The notes: generated by a model not told the origin, from the letters alone. Shown: positions 1 to 8,638, counted from the stretch's first letter. The stretch is DNA of 64,000 bases from Gemmatimonadota bacterium (GCA_030428885.1 JAUIEJ010000002.1:2501-66500); one strand, 5' to 3'. Made by a program: numbers and translations.

Positions 1-1030
1 ATTCCTCCTGCCCCCAGGCCACCGACGCGCCGGCCCCGTCGAAGGTGGCGGGCCCCGGCAGGGCCTGCCCCACGACCTGTCGGAGCCACTCGACCCGACC
101 CTCGGGCGGGAGAGCCGCCAGCGCATCGGCGCGGTCGCCGTAGGTCATGGATCCCAGGATCCCTCCCTCGGCCCGCTGATCCGTCGTCTCGTGGAGGATC
201 GATCCCACGGCCGTGTCGGTCACCGCTCCCCCGTCGAGTCCGTGCGCTTCCCAGAACCGGGTTCGAGTGATGCGGTCGTTGCCCCCGGCGACCCGGAAGC
301 CTCCGGTGACCTGGGTGAACGAGGCCATCTCCCGGGCGATCTGGAGCAGGTTGGCCTCGTCGAGCGATCGTCCGTAGGCCGGGAAGTACCGTCGGGACAT
401 GAACTCGATGGCGTCGGGCGACGCGCCCAGGCCACGCCAGTAGTCCCGCATGGACGTGGCGTCCCATTCCCGGGCGTCGTCCCTCGGGTAGTCGGGGTCG
501 TTCAGGCGGCCGAGGCCCTCGAGGGCCGCGACGGGGGCCCGGTAGTACTTGGTCTGGAGTTGGGACACGCTCATCTCGCGTTCGTCGACGGCCAGGTCGC
601 CGGGCAGCGTCCCCGGCGCCCCGGGTCGATGCACGATCCGACGCCCCCGAAGGAAATCGACGGTGCCGACCGAGGCGTCGAACCGGAGGGGGACGAGGTC
701 GAGTCCGAACTCCCGCGCGTACTCCAGGCCCGGGTTGGTGGAGAGCAGGTTCATGGCGCCGGCCTCGGCGTACAACCCGCCGGAGAACGGCTCCCGGAGG
801 GTGTACGTCCGCCCCCCGGGGCGGGCGCGCGCCTCGAACACCCGCACGTCGTGGCCCCCCAGGGTCAGTTCCCACGCGGCGGCGAGCCCCGCGGGCCCGG
901 CTCCCACCACCAGGACCCGGGCGCTCCGCCGGGAACTCCGGAGCCGGGGAAGGACGGTGGCTCCGGGAAGGGCCGAGGCGCCGAGCAGGGCGCCGGCGCG
1001 AAGAAGGAAGTCGCGACGGGAGACGGGCAT
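1..1030 (-). CDS. Tat-exported flavin amine oxidase-like FAD oxidoreductase, 3' end cut by window edge
   Basis: The reverse strand is open from an ATG at 1030 to base 1 (343 codons) and continues outside the window. The first 15 residues carry a twin-arginine motif (SRRDFLL) followed by a hydrophobic Ala/Leu stretch, so export by the Tat system as a folded flavoprotein is likely. At residues 38-50 comes VLVVGAGPAGLAAAWEL, the GxGxxG dinucleotide fold that binds FAD, followed by FEARARPGGRTYT, the second signature of the monoamine oxidase / phytoene desaturase superfamily. The family oxidises amines or amino acids with FAD; the substrate cannot be read here and the C-terminal FAD-binding part is missing. 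A tRNA gene lies upstream, so it probably starts its own transcript. Confidence 0.85.
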   Translation of the reverse strand, partial: MPVSRRDFLLRAGALLGASALPGATVLPRLRSSRRSARVLVVGAGPAGLAAAWELTLGGHDVRVFEARARPGGRTYTLREPFSGGLYAEAGAMNLLSTNPGLEYAREFGLDLVPLRFDASVGTVDFLRGRRIVHRPGAPGTLPGDLAVDEREMSVSQLQTKYYRAPVAALEGLGRLNDPDYPRDDAREWDATSMRDYWRGLGASPDAIEFMSRRYFPAYGRSLDEANLLQIAREMASFTQVTGGFRVAGGNDRITRTRFWEAHGLDGGAVTDTAVGSILHETTDQRAEGGILGSMTYGDRADALAALPPEGRVEWLRQVVGQALPGPATFDGAGASVAWGQEE

Positions 1031-1150
1031 GGCGGTTCACCGGGGCGAGGAGGACCCTGACGTTCACCCGCGGTAGCGACCTGCCCGCGAAGTCGGGCTC
1101 ACACGATTCCGCCCCGGAAGCCCATGGGCCCCCGGGGCGGCGACACCCAA

Positions 1151-1224
1151 CGCGCCTGGCAGGACTCGAACCTGCGACCGTCCGCTTAGAAGGCGGATGC
1201 TCTATCCATCTGAGCTACAGGCGC
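1151..1224 (-). tRNA. tRNA-Arg (anticodon TCT)
   Basis: On the reverse strand a complete cloverleaf is visible: a 7-bp acceptor stem (GCGCCTG with CAGGCGC), a D arm with AGCTCAGATGGATAGAGC, an anticodon stem CCGCC/GGCGG around the loop TTCTAAG (anticodon TCT, arginine), and a T arm with GGTTCGAGTCC. The discriminator is G at 1151 and CCA is not encoded. Confidence 0.95.
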
Positions 1225-1244
1225 ACACCAGGGGGATCGGCCGT

Positions 1245-1697
1245 TCAACGCCGGAACGAGAAGCTCCCCGCACTGCTTCCGGTGCAGTCCGACGCCGAGA
1301 GGCTCCCGTCCAGCACCAGACCGTCGTCGGAACGCAGGCCCGCCAACTCGGCGGTCCCGGGACACTGGAGGTCGTACTCCAGCGTCACGGCCACCTCGCC
1401 CTCGGCCGACACCGATCCGGCACCCTCGGCCCGGAGACCGAAATCCGGCGCCTCGAAGACCACCGACAACTCTCCCCCATCCTGCTCGATCTGGAGCGTA
1501 CCGTCCAATCCCTGCCCTTCGACGGAAAGGTAGCCCGTCCACGCGCCCGAAACATCGGGGAGCGCGACGGGCTCGGGCTCGGCGGCCCCATGGGGAGCGG
1601 GGTCGGTCACGGGCTGCCCCACCCGGGTGCACGCGGTGGCCCCCGCGACGAGGGCCAGCGCCAGGGCGAGCCTTCCCGAGCGGCGGATTGCGAGCAT
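1245..1697 (-). CDS. Small predicted lipoprotein, function unknown
   Basis: This is a 150-residue protein. The ATG at 1697 was chosen because it begins a lipoprotein signal: MLAIRRSGR, a hydrophobic core, then VAGATAC with Cys near residue 23 for lipidation. A longer upstream frame would run into ppx and lacks a signal. The mature part is Gly/Ser/Glu-rich with alternating beta-type segments (VSGAWTGYLSVEGQG, GGELSVVFEAPDFG) and a Cys pair (LQCPG, SDCTG) that could form a disulfide, so a small periplasmic or outer-membrane beta-domain protein is plausible. No family is recognised. It follows ppx by 20 bp in the same direction and may share its transcript, but the fold gives no link to polyphosphate. 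Confidence 0.75.
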   Translation of the reverse strand: MLAIRRSGRLALALALVAGATACTRVGQPVTDPAPHGAAEPEPVALPDVSGAWTGYLSVEGQGLDGTLQIEQDGGELSVVFEAPDFGLRAEGAGSVSAEGEVAVTLEYDLQCPGTAELAGLRSDDGLVLDGSLSASDCTGSSAGSFSFRR

Positions 1698-1717
1698 GGG
1701 GATGATCCTGAAGGGCG

Positions 1718-3280
1718 TCAGATGATCTGGGGTCCCAGGGCGGGCTCCGCTACGGCGAGGCGGACGTCGCGCCCGAAGACGTGGGTGAACATGCGGGCCT
1801 TCTTCCGGAGCGCCCACTGCTCGAGAAGCAGGTCTCCCCTGCCCTCCACCTCCACCACCACCTCGTCGTCGTCCACCAGGGCCCGCACGCTCTCGACCCG
1901 TTGCAGATGCTCCCGATCCAGGGCGTCGGCCACGCGGAGGAGGCTGGCCATCCGGCGCACGCGCAGGCGCTCGGGCTCTCCCAGCGACGTGTACAGGAAG
2001 TGCTCGTCCTTGGGTTCGGCCCGTCGGTGATACCGGGCCACCAGGGCCACGAGTTCCAGTTCGGCCGACGAGACGTTGGGGACTTCGGAGTTGTGGATCA
2101 GGTAGAGGGAGTGCTTGTGATGTTTCCGGTACGAGATGAACTGCCCCACGTCGTGGAGCACGGCGGCCACGAGAAGCACGCGGCGATCAGCCTCTTCCAG
2201 GCCGTGGAGATCCTGCAACTGATCGAAGAGGGAGAGGGCCAGCCGGGCCACGTGACGGGCGTGGGTCTCGTCGAACTGGAAGCGGCGCCCCAGGGCGAGG
2301 GCCCCCACGAAGGCCTGCTGCTCCAGCCGGGAGGCGTGGACCCCGGGCCCCAGGAGATCCTCGGCCACGTCCAGGAGCACCCCTTCCTTCACGCCCACGT
2401 GGGGCACCAGGATCTCGTCCACCCCCGCCAGGATCGCCACCCGTTCGTACAGGAGTCCCGCGGGATGGATGACGTCGGCCCGGTCGTCCCGCAGGCCCCA
2501 GGTGGCGATGCGCTCGGCCACGCTCATGCGTCCCAGTTGCTTCACCAGCTTCCGCAGGGCCTTCAGCGGGAGTCGGCTCACCCCCGAGTCCCCGGGCTCG
2601 GCACCGGCCAGCTTCGCCAGCGCCTCGATGTTTCCGCCGGTGGCCAGGAGTCCCCCGATCTCGTCGCGATCGATCTGATCCTGGAAGCGCAGGGTGTTCA
2701 CGTATTCGGTGACCAGTCCCCGGAACTCGGCGGGATCCCCGTCGGGGCCCCCCAGGTCTTCCAGGAGCCGCACCGTACCCATGGTATGGGACTCCGCCCA
2801 GTGGATCCCCTCGTTGGAGACCAGCGAGACCTCGAGGGATCCGCCTCCCAGATCCACGGTCACCCAGGGACGATCGCCCAGGGGGACGCGGTTGCGCACC
2901 GCGATCCAGACCAGCCGGGCTTCTTCGCTGCCCGTGATGGTCTCGATCTGGATGCCCGTCTCCCGCCGCACGGCGTCGACGAACTCGCCCCCGTTGCGGC
3001 TCTCCCGCACGGCGCTGGTGGCCACGGCCCGATAGCGCGGAACGCCCAGGGTGTCGATGGCCCGGCGGAAGCCGGCCATGGCCCCCACCGCGGCGGACAT
3101 GGCCCGGGCATCGAGGTGCCCGGTGAGGAAGACGTCGTGCCCCAGGCGAATGGGCACGCGCTGCACCTCCAGCTCCATCCAGCTCCCCGGTGCCACGAAC
3201 TCCGCCACCACGAAGCGGATCGCGTTGGACCCGATGTCGATGGCGGCGACACGGAAGGGAAAGCGGGTTTCGGGGGCCAC
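1718..3280 (-). CDS. ppx: Exopolyphosphatase / guanosine pentaphosphate phosphatase (Ppx/GppA)
   Basis: At 520 residues this matches the long Ppx/GppA form. The N-terminal ASKHA ATPase-like domain has the phosphate-1 loop AAIDIGSNAIRFVVAEF (residues 12-28), the motif ATSAVRESRNG and the second loop VDLGGGSLEVSLV. The C-terminal third is an HD-type helical domain (AAVLHDVGQFISYRKHH, then HNSEVP and ARYHRRAEP). The enzyme removes terminal phosphates from polyphosphate and may also act on pppGpp. It lies 31 bp downstream of ppk in the same direction, so synthesis and breakdown of polyphosphate are probably co-transcribed. Confidence 0.95.
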   Translation of the reverse strand: MAPETRFPFRVAAIDIGSNAIRFVVAEFVAPGSWMELEVQRVPIRLGHDVFLTGHLDARAMSAAVGAMAGFRRAIDTLGVPRYRAVATSAVRESRNGGEFVDAVRRETGIQIETITGSEEARLVWIAVRNRVPLGDRPWVTVDLGGGSLEVSLVSNEGIHWAESHTMGTVRLLEDLGGPDGDPAEFRGLVTEYVNTLRFQDQIDRDEIGGLLATGGNIEALAKLAGAEPGDSGVSRLPLKALRKLVKQLGRMSVAERIATWGLRDDRADVIHPAGLLYERVAILAGVDEILVPHVGVKEGVLLDVAEDLLGPGVHASRLEQQAFVGALALGRRFQFDETHARHVARLALSLFDQLQDLHGLEEADRRVLLVAAVLHDVGQFISYRKHHKHSLYLIHNSEVPNVSSAELELVALVARYHRRAEPKDEHFLYTSLGEPERLRVRRMASLLRVADALDREHLQRVESVRALVDDDEVVVEVEGRGDLLLEQWALRKKARMFTHVFGRDVRLAVAEPALGPQII

Positions 3281-3311
3281 GGCGTCGACCGGCTCGCGAG
3301 AAGGAATGGGT

Positions 3312-5669
3312 CTATTCTGGGGTGGCCGAGGTGGGATCGCGAGGGGGCCGGCCCGGCGGCCCCGACAGCAAGCTGCGTCGCCGCTCCAACGCGTCGCGCA
3401 TGAGGGACCGGTGGAAGTCCCGCACGGGACCGCCGTCGGGGGGCCTGCGCAGGGTGTAGTGGCCGTCGGGGTGGAGATCCCAGGCCAGTCGGTTGTCTTC
3501 CAGGGCCAGCGTCAGGATCCGGTGGAGCCGCTCCCGGAGCACCGGGTCGGCGATGCGCACCACCGCCTCGACCCGCTCCTCCAGATTGCGCCGCCGCCAG
3601 TCGGCGCTGCCGATGAGGACGTCAGGGTCGCCGCCGTTGCGGAAGAAGAAGACCCGGTCGTGCTCCAGGAAGCGCCCGATGATGGAGACCACCCGGATGT
3701 TGTCGGAGACTCCGGGGACTCCGGGCCGGAGGCGCGTGTGCCCCCGGATCACCAGGTCGACCTTCACCCCGGCCTGGGACGCCCGGTAGAGGGCCTGGAT
3801 CATCCCGATGTCGTCGATGGCGTTCATCTTCAGGATGATGCGGCCACCCCCCTGGTGCTGATGGAGGGCGATCTCCCGGGCCACCAGTCCCTCGAACACC
3901 CCGCGCATGTCCCGGGGAGCCACCACCAGGGCCCGGTATCGCTGCTCGGGTGCGTGACCCGTGAGGTAGTGGAACAGGCGCACCAGATCGAGCCCCACGT
4001 CGCGGTTGGCCGTGAGGAGTCCCAGATCCGAGTACAGCCGCGCCGTGGTGGCGTGGTAGTTGCCCGTGCCCACGTGGGAATAGAGGCGGATGCCGTCGCC
4101 CTCCTCCCGCACCACCAGGGTCACCTTGGTGTGGGTCTTGAGGCCCACCAGCCCGTAGGTCACGTGGACCCCGGCTCGCTCCAACATCTGGCCCCACTCG
4201 ATGTTGTTGGCCTCGTCGAAGCGGGCCGTGACCTCCACCAGGACCGCCACCTGCTTGCCCGCTTCCGCCGCCCGGACCAGGGCCTGGACGATGGGCGAGT
4301 TCTGGGACGTGCGGTACAGGGTGAGCTTGATGGCCAGCACCCGGGGATCGTCGGCCGCCTCCTCCACGAAGCGTTGGACCGAGGCCCGGAACGACTCGTA
4401 GGGGTGATAGACCAGGAGATCGCGCTCCCGGAGAATCGAGAAGATGCTGGGGCTCTCCTCGTCCAGCGGAGGCGTGAGCTCGCCCGGCACCACGGGCTCC
4501 CACGGGGCGAAGCGGAGCGCCGGCCGATCGAAGTCGGCGATGTGGTTGAGATCGGTGAAGTCGATGAAGCCGTCGACCCGGTAGACGTCTTCGTCGCCCA
4601 GGTTCAGCTCCTCCTTCAGCAGCTCCACCACGGGCCGGGGCGTCTCCCGAGCCACCTCGAGGCGCACCACCGCGGCGAACCGCCGCTCCCGGAGTTCCTC
4701 GGAGATCATGTGGAGGAGGTCGTCGGCCTCTTCCTCGTCGCGCCGCAGATCGGCGTTTCGGGTCACCCGGAAGGGGTGCACCGAGAGGATCTTCGTGCCC
4801 TTGAAGAGCTCGTCCACGTGGCGGGCCACCAGATCTTCCACCGGCAGCAGGTGCCCGGACCGGTCGAGCTCGATCCAGCGGCCCCAGTTCAGGGGCACCT
4901 TCACCCGGGCGAACTGCACACCGTCGCGCTCGGGATGCTGGAGCACGATGGCAAGGGAGAGGCTCTGGTTGGAGATGAACGGGAACGGGTGTCCCGGATC
5001 CACGGCCAGGGGCGTGAGGACGGGGTAGATGTGGTCCAGGAAGTAGCTGCGCAGGCGCTCCTTCTCGGCCCCGTCCAGATCCCGATGGCGCCGGATGACG
5101 ATCCCGTGACCCTCCAGCGCCGGCACCAGGTGATCGGTCCACGTGCGGGACATGGCCTCCTGCATCTCCCGGATGGAGGCCCGGATCAGATCGAGCTGCT
5201 CGGAGGGCGTTCGGCCGTCGGGGGAGAGGGACCGCACCCCGGCCTCGTGCTGACGCTTGAGGCCCCCGACCCGCTTGCGCACGAACTCGTCGAGGTTGGA
5301 TTGGGTGATGGCCAGGAAGCGCACCCGCTCCAGGAGGGGCGTGCGACGGTCCACGGCCTGCTGGAGCACCCGCCAGTTGAAGTCCAGCCAGGAGAGCTCA
5401 CGGTTGAAGTAGAGCTCGGCCGCGTCGAGTTCGGAGGGAGCCCGCGGGAGCGCCCGAGGCCGCACGGCCCGGGGCGGCCGCATGAGGCTCTCGTCGTCGT
5501 CCTGCCACGACTCGCCGACCCGGGGCTCTTCGGGGATGACCGGGGCCCGGGTGCGGGGCTCCTCGTCATGGGTCGACGGGAGAACGGGCCGCTCCAGCCC
5601 CTCTTCGGGGACCGACGGGTCGGATCCGGGCTCGATGCCGGACGGCGCGGAAGGGTCGAACGAACTCAC
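3312..5669 (-). CDS. ppk: Polyphosphate kinase 1
   Basis: This 785-residue protein makes inorganic polyphosphate from ATP. The PPK1 core begins near residue 85 with ELYFNRELSWLDFNWRVL. The phosphorylated histidine is seen as H513 in GLKTHTK, and the second essential histidine as H532 in YSHVGTGNYH; the 19-residue spacing equals that of E. coli His435/His454. The C-terminal His region (FLEHDRVFFFRNGG) and SADWRRRNLEERVE are intact. About 80 acidic, Pro-rich residues precede the core, so a later start such as the Met at residue 63 is possible. It is the first gene of a leftward ppk-ppx operon. Confidence 0.96.
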   Translation of the reverse strand: MSSFDPSAPSGIEPGSDPSVPEEGLERPVLPSTHDEEPRTRAPVIPEEPRVGESWQDDDESLMRPPRAVRPRALPRAPSELDAAELYFNRELSWLDFNWRVLQQAVDRRTPLLERVRFLAITQSNLDEFVRKRVGGLKRQHEAGVRSLSPDGRTPSEQLDLIRASIREMQEAMSRTWTDHLVPALEGHGIVIRRHRDLDGAEKERLRSYFLDHIYPVLTPLAVDPGHPFPFISNQSLSLAIVLQHPERDGVQFARVKVPLNWGRWIELDRSGHLLPVEDLVARHVDELFKGTKILSVHPFRVTRNADLRRDEEEADDLLHMISEELRERRFAAVVRLEVARETPRPVVELLKEELNLGDEDVYRVDGFIDFTDLNHIADFDRPALRFAPWEPVVPGELTPPLDEESPSIFSILRERDLLVYHPYESFRASVQRFVEEAADDPRVLAIKLTLYRTSQNSPIVQALVRAAEAGKQVAVLVEVTARFDEANNIEWGQMLERAGVHVTYGLVGLKTHTKVTLVVREEGDGIRLYSHVGTGNYHATTARLYSDLGLLTANRDVGLDLVRLFHYLTGHAPEQRYRALVVAPRDMRGVFEGLVAREIALHQHQGGGRIILKMNAIDDIGMIQALYRASQAGVKVDLVIRGHTRLRPGVPGVSDNIRVVSIIGRFLEHDRVFFFRNGGDPDVLIGSADWRRRNLEERVEAVVRIADPVLRERLHRILTLALEDNRLAWDLHPDGHYTLRRPPDGGPVRDFHRSLMRDALERRRSLLSGPPGRPPRDPTSATPE

Positions 5670-5750
5670 GCCCTCACAATGGCACGGCGGGGCCCCCCGC
5701 GGCAGGGGGGGCGGTCACGAACGGGTAACGCCACCTCGCCGGGCGGCGTG

Positions 5751-5796
5751 AATCGGGGCGCCGGGATTCGAACCCGGGACCTCCTGCTCCCAAAGC
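5751..5796. repeat. attL-like 46-bp direct repeat: 3' half of tRNA-Pro
   Basis: These 46 bases are identical to 8690-8735, inside the intact tRNA-Pro(TGG). They cover the 3' acceptor strand, T arm and 3' half of the anticodon arm and end in the anticodon loop; the match stops abruptly at AAAGC. A duplicated 3' tRNA end is what tyrosine-integrase insertion into a tRNA gene leaves behind, so this is read as the outer attachment site of an element at about 5.75-8.74 kb. Confidence 0.88.
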
Positions 5797-6022
5797 GTCC
5801 GAAGCATCGCCCACCGCCGCGGATTCGCCCGTTCCATGCGACATTTCGGTTTTCGTGCGGTGACCAGCGATGGCCAGCGGCGGTGGCTGTGGGCACTGTT
5901 TCTGGCACTGGAGGCCACCGGCGGCAGGGTCTGGCGGCGCGGTCGGGGCCTACTACGACTGGATCGGGGCTCCTAGAATGCGGCTAGACCTTCGAACTCG
6001 CCCCGCATCAGGATGACCACCG
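5797..6022. other. Non-coding left end of the integrated element
   Basis: Between the tRNA-Pro fragment and the first element gene no convincing frame is seen; apparent reverse-strand frames are shadows of the tRNA sequence. The stretch probably contains the promoter of the rightward gene pair at 6023-7425, but no clear -35/-10 pair could be chosen. The 81 bases between ppk and the repeat (5670-5750) are also empty. Confidence 0.5.
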
Positions 6023-6433
6023 ATGCCAGACAGCACTTTCGTGTGGGTTGGAGTCACCGTGGTCTCGTCCCTCGTATCCGGCCTGATCGGTGTCCTGGTT
6101 TCCACGCTGGCCTATCGGCGCCTCGAGCGACGCAGAGTCCGTGTGGACACCGTCCGGAAGCTCCTCGCGAACCGCTTCAACATGAAGAGCGTGGCGGTCC
6201 TCCAGGCGCTGAATGAGGCGATCGTGGTCTTCCACGATTGCCCTGATGTCGTCCGCCAGTTGAAGGCCTTCCATCATGTGGTTGTGACCCGCCCCGGGGA
6301 GGAAGCGGCCAACGACGCGTTCGTCAGCCTGCTGAAGGTTCTCTGCCGGCGGTCGGCGATCACCTTGGAGGGTGTGAACGACGGTTACCTCCTCCGGCCC
6401 TTCGGAACCGACACGGCCACATCACTCCGATGA
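6023..6433 (+). CDS. Small single-pass membrane protein, DUF6680-like, partner of the TIR gene
   Basis: This 136-residue protein has one N-terminal membrane helix (WVGVTVVSSLVSGLIGVLVS, about residues 8-27), then a basic stop-transfer stretch RRLERRRVRVD and a cytoplasmic helical domain. The soluble part (VRKLLANRF, AVLQALNEAIVVFHD, then a C-terminal YLLRPFG) resembles my recollection of the DUF6680 family, small membrane-anchored proteins of unknown function; this is an inference, not a search result. Its stop overlaps the start of the TIR gene (ATGA), so the two are translationally coupled. A role as membrane sensor, anchor or pore for the TIR effector is possible but not shown. Confidence 0.75.
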   Translation: MPDSTFVWVGVTVVSSLVSGLIGVLVSTLAYRRLERRRVRVDTVRKLLANRFNMKSVAVLQALNEAIVVFHDCPDVVRQLKAFHHVVVTRPGEEAANDAFVSLLKVLCRRSAITLEGVNDGYLLRPFGTDTATSLR

Positions 6434-7425
6434 CCGACCCTATGCACCGCTCCCAGTTCGACCTCGAAGACAGCTACGACGTCGCGATCTCGCTCCTGAA
6501 CGAGGATGTGGGGGTGGTCGGCCAGTTCTTCGACGAGTTGGCACAACACGTCCGGGGACCGGTGTTCTTCTACGCCCCTATCCAGGACAAGCTCATCGGG
6601 GAGCACGGGCCATCCGTGTTCGCGAACGTCTTCCGGCGCCGGGCCCGGGTCGTGGTGATCTTCCTCCGCCAGGGCTGGGGAGCGCGGGGCTACACCAGGT
6701 TGGAGCACGACGCGATCTGCGACCGATACCTCGAGGGCGGCGACCCGCGTTCGATCATCGTCGTCCGACTTGATGACAGCGAACCCCCAGACTGGTTCAC
6801 CGGAAGCCGGATGATCTGGGCGCAGTTCCCCGAGAGGAGCCTCCGGGATCTCGCGATCATCACGGCTGACCGCGTCGACGAACGCGGCGGGTCCGTCGGC
6901 CGTGAGAGCGTTGTCGAGAAAGCCCGTCGGCACCGAGAGCGCGCTGAGGCAATGGAGAGGAAGGCGTTGGCGCTCCGCACGCACGGGAATCGCCGCTTCG
7001 CTGAGGAACTCCCCCGCGTCGTGGAGGCCCTCGTGCGCAGAGTGAATGAACTGAGGGCCGAGGCGGGGGCGGAACTCAAGTACGGTCAGAACCAGTCTAG
7101 CGACGAGCACGCGGTGATCTATGAGGGCGACTCGATTCAGACGCTCGTGGTCGCCCCCGAACGGCCCCCCTTCGTCAACAACCGTTCGCTCTTCGTGGCC
7201 TACGCGACGGGACGTTACAGCGTCCAAGGGCGAGTCTTCCCACAGCCGGACATCAGCGAGCGGCACGAACTATCGTTCGAACCCGTGGACGACGACTTGT
7301 GGCTTTGGGGAACTGAAGGCGAGCCGCGGTACACTTCCGAGGATCTCGTCGAATGGGCTCTCGAGCGCCTGATCGACCGGGCCTACGGGAAGGACGCCGG
7401 GCGGCCCCCGATTCGATGGTTGTGA
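6430..7425 (+). CDS. TIR-domain protein with unknown C-terminal domain, putative NAD-consuming defence effector
   Basis: This is a 331-residue protein. Residues 15-115 read as a TIR domain: SYDVAISLLNEDVGVV (strand A), FFYAPIQDKLIGE (BB-loop region), RARVVVIFLRQGW (strand D), then YTRLEHDAI, where E92 sits where catalytic TIR proteins carry the NAD-cleaving glutamate. Residues 155-215 are charged helix, probably coiled coil, and 225-331 form a mixed domain not recognised (LFVAYATGRYSVQGRVF, DLVEWALERLID). Bacterial TIR proteins typically degrade NAD on phage infection. It overlaps the upstream membrane gene by 4 bp inside a tRNA-Pro-bounded element. Catalytic activity is inferred from E92 alone. 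Confidence 0.78.
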   Translation: MTDPMHRSQFDLEDSYDVAISLLNEDVGVVGQFFDELAQHVRGPVFFYAPIQDKLIGEHGPSVFANVFRRRARVVVIFLRQGWGARGYTRLEHDAICDRYLEGGDPRSIIVVRLDDSEPPDWFTGSRMIWAQFPERSLRDLAIITADRVDERGGSVGRESVVEKARRHRERAEAMERKALALRTHGNRRFAEELPRVVEALVRRVNELRAEAGAELKYGQNQSSDEHAVIYEGDSIQTLVVAPERPPFVNNRSLFVAYATGRYSVQGRVFPQPDISERHELSFEPVDDDLWLWGTEGEPRYTSEDLVEWALERLIDRAYGKDAGRPPIRWL

Positions 7426-7440
7426 GACGGGCCGCGTTCG

Positions 7441-7736
7441 CTACCGCGCCAACGAGAATCCCTGCTCATGGAGGGCGCGGACGGAGCGGCGGATGAGTCC
7501 GAGCCAACCCCCGGTCGCAAGCGGCGATCCGCGGGTCAGCCGGCCGGGGGAGCCGGCTCACGTCGATGTTGAGATTGAGGATGGGCCGAGAGTCCGCCGG
7601 ATGGCCCCGGAGGCGCCGGGCACGAACAGCTTCGGACCACGCTCGCCCACCAGGTAGGCGCGGCCGGCGGCGACGGGGCCGCCGTAGGCCCGAGCCTAGA
7701 CCGTCTGGCCGATTGAAGTGCCGAACGCCGCGGTAA
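7441..7736 (-). pseudogene. Decayed C-terminus of a phage tail tape-measure protein
   Basis: On the reverse strand, near 7685-7605, one frame reads GGPVAAGRAYLVGERGPKLF followed by VPGASG. This is the motif found near the C-terminus of phage tape-measure proteins. An in-frame TAG precedes it (after IGQTV) and the frame ends soon after. Coding character then passes to another frame ending IRRSVRALHEQGFSLAR at a stop at 7441. The piece therefore carries at least one nonsense codon and frameshifts and is not functional. It shows that a tailed phage once occupied this site. Confidence 0.65.
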
Positions 7737-7780
7737 TCTTCGACTGCGGGAAGGCGAACCCTCGACCGCGGGGCGCCCGT

Positions 7781-7939
7781 CTCGATCACACCGTGGCCCG
7801 GGAGCTCGGCCACCGGTCGACGTCGATGATCGAGGACCGGTACGGCCACCTCCACGACCGAGCGGTGGCAGGAGGGAGCGAGGTGGTGGAGTTTCGAATC
7901 GAGGGGCGAAAGGCCAGTTTGCCCGCCAACGTTCCGTGA
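7781..7939 (+). pseudogene. C-terminal fragment of a tyrosine integrase
   Basis: The forward frame reads ARELGHRSTSMIEDRYGHL, the last conserved box of tyrosine recombinases (LGH..., then the nucleophile Tyr). About 27 more residues follow to a TGA at 7937-7939. The upstream catalytic Arg and HxxR boxes are absent, so this is a remnant. It lies inside the tRNA-Pro repeats and is probably what is left of the enzyme that inserted the element. Confidence 0.7.
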
Positions 7940-7957
7940 CGCAAACAGGAGGTCGAT

Positions 7958-8638
7958 GTGGACTGGACGCAGTTCGGAATAAACTCGGCTTCGATCGCGG
8001 TACTGGCCGGCCTGGTCGCCTTCTTGGGGCGCGCCGTCATCCGCGCCCTCCTCGCCGCCGACCTCCAGGCCCACAAGGCGTCGCTCGACCGCGACCTTGA
8101 GGCCTTCCGATCCGAGCTGCGCTTGGGGGCGGAACGGGAAATCCAACGCCAGAAAGCCGATGACGAACGGCGAAGAGCCGAGCACGACGCCGGCTTCCGG
8201 TGGCTCCTTGGGGTCCGCAACGAGGCCATCCAGGAGCTTTACTCGGAGATGAGGGATGCGGTGGAGGCCACCTACGATGCCGTCCTCGCGGACGAGGCGG
8301 ACGTCGAGGGCCACCAGGCCAAGCACCTGCGGGCGATCAATGCGAAGAACTCGTTGGCTTCAACCGTCGACAGGAACCGCCTGCTCATCTCCGGTCGTGT
8401 CTCGCGGCGGCTGGGGGGTGTCGACCGCGAGATCGGCCGCGTGCTTCATCTGTCCCGCCGCATGGGTCGGGCGATGGAGTTGGGCGACGCGGCCAAGGCC
8501 GGGGAATGGGCTGTCGAGGGCTTCGACCGAATGCCTGAACTCATGACCGCCCAGGAAGCCGCTTTCGAAGCGATGAAGCTGGAGATCATGAGCCCTCTGG
8601 GCACTGTTTCCGACTCTGAACCGCCCGAATCCCCCTGA
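7958..8638 (+). CDS. Membrane-anchored coiled-coil protein, function unknown
   Basis: This 226-residue protein starts at GTG 7958, fixed by a strong AGGAGG five bases upstream; the ATG two bases earlier is out of frame. One membrane helix occupies about residues 11-32 (SIAVLAGLVAFLGRAVIRAL). A long charged helix follows (DLQAHKASLDRDLEAFRSEL, then EIQRQKADDERRRAEHD), very likely coiled coil. A helical domain follows, containing ISGRVSRRLGGVDREIGRVL. No enzyme motif is seen and no family is recognised. Proteins of this layout are common in mobile and defence regions, and its place next to attR makes it a cargo gene. It ends seven bases before a strong hairpin. Confidence 0.7.
   Translation: MDWTQFGINSASIAVLAGLVAFLGRAVIRALLAADLQAHKASLDRDLEAFRSELRLGAEREIQRQKADDERRRAEHDAGFRWLLGVRNEAIQELYSEMRDAVEATYDAVLADEADVEGHQAKHLRAINAKNSLASTVDRNRLLISGRVSRRLGGVDREIGRVLHLSRRMGRAMELGDAAKAGEWAVEGFDRMPELMTAQEAAFEAMKLEIMSPLGTVSDSEPPESP

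Noticed and set aside
1186-1632. Reverse frame ending in an AQMDRASAF-type tail
   Set aside because: This tail is a translation of tRNA-Arg sequence, a common artefact.
5666-5918. Short reverse frames beginning near 5.9 kb
   Set aside because: They translate the partial tRNA-Pro and have no coding signature.
3051-5987. A 978-residue forward frame across ppx/ppk
   Set aside because: It is antisense to two well-supported genes and His/Gly/Arg-rich, typical of shadows in high-GC DNA.
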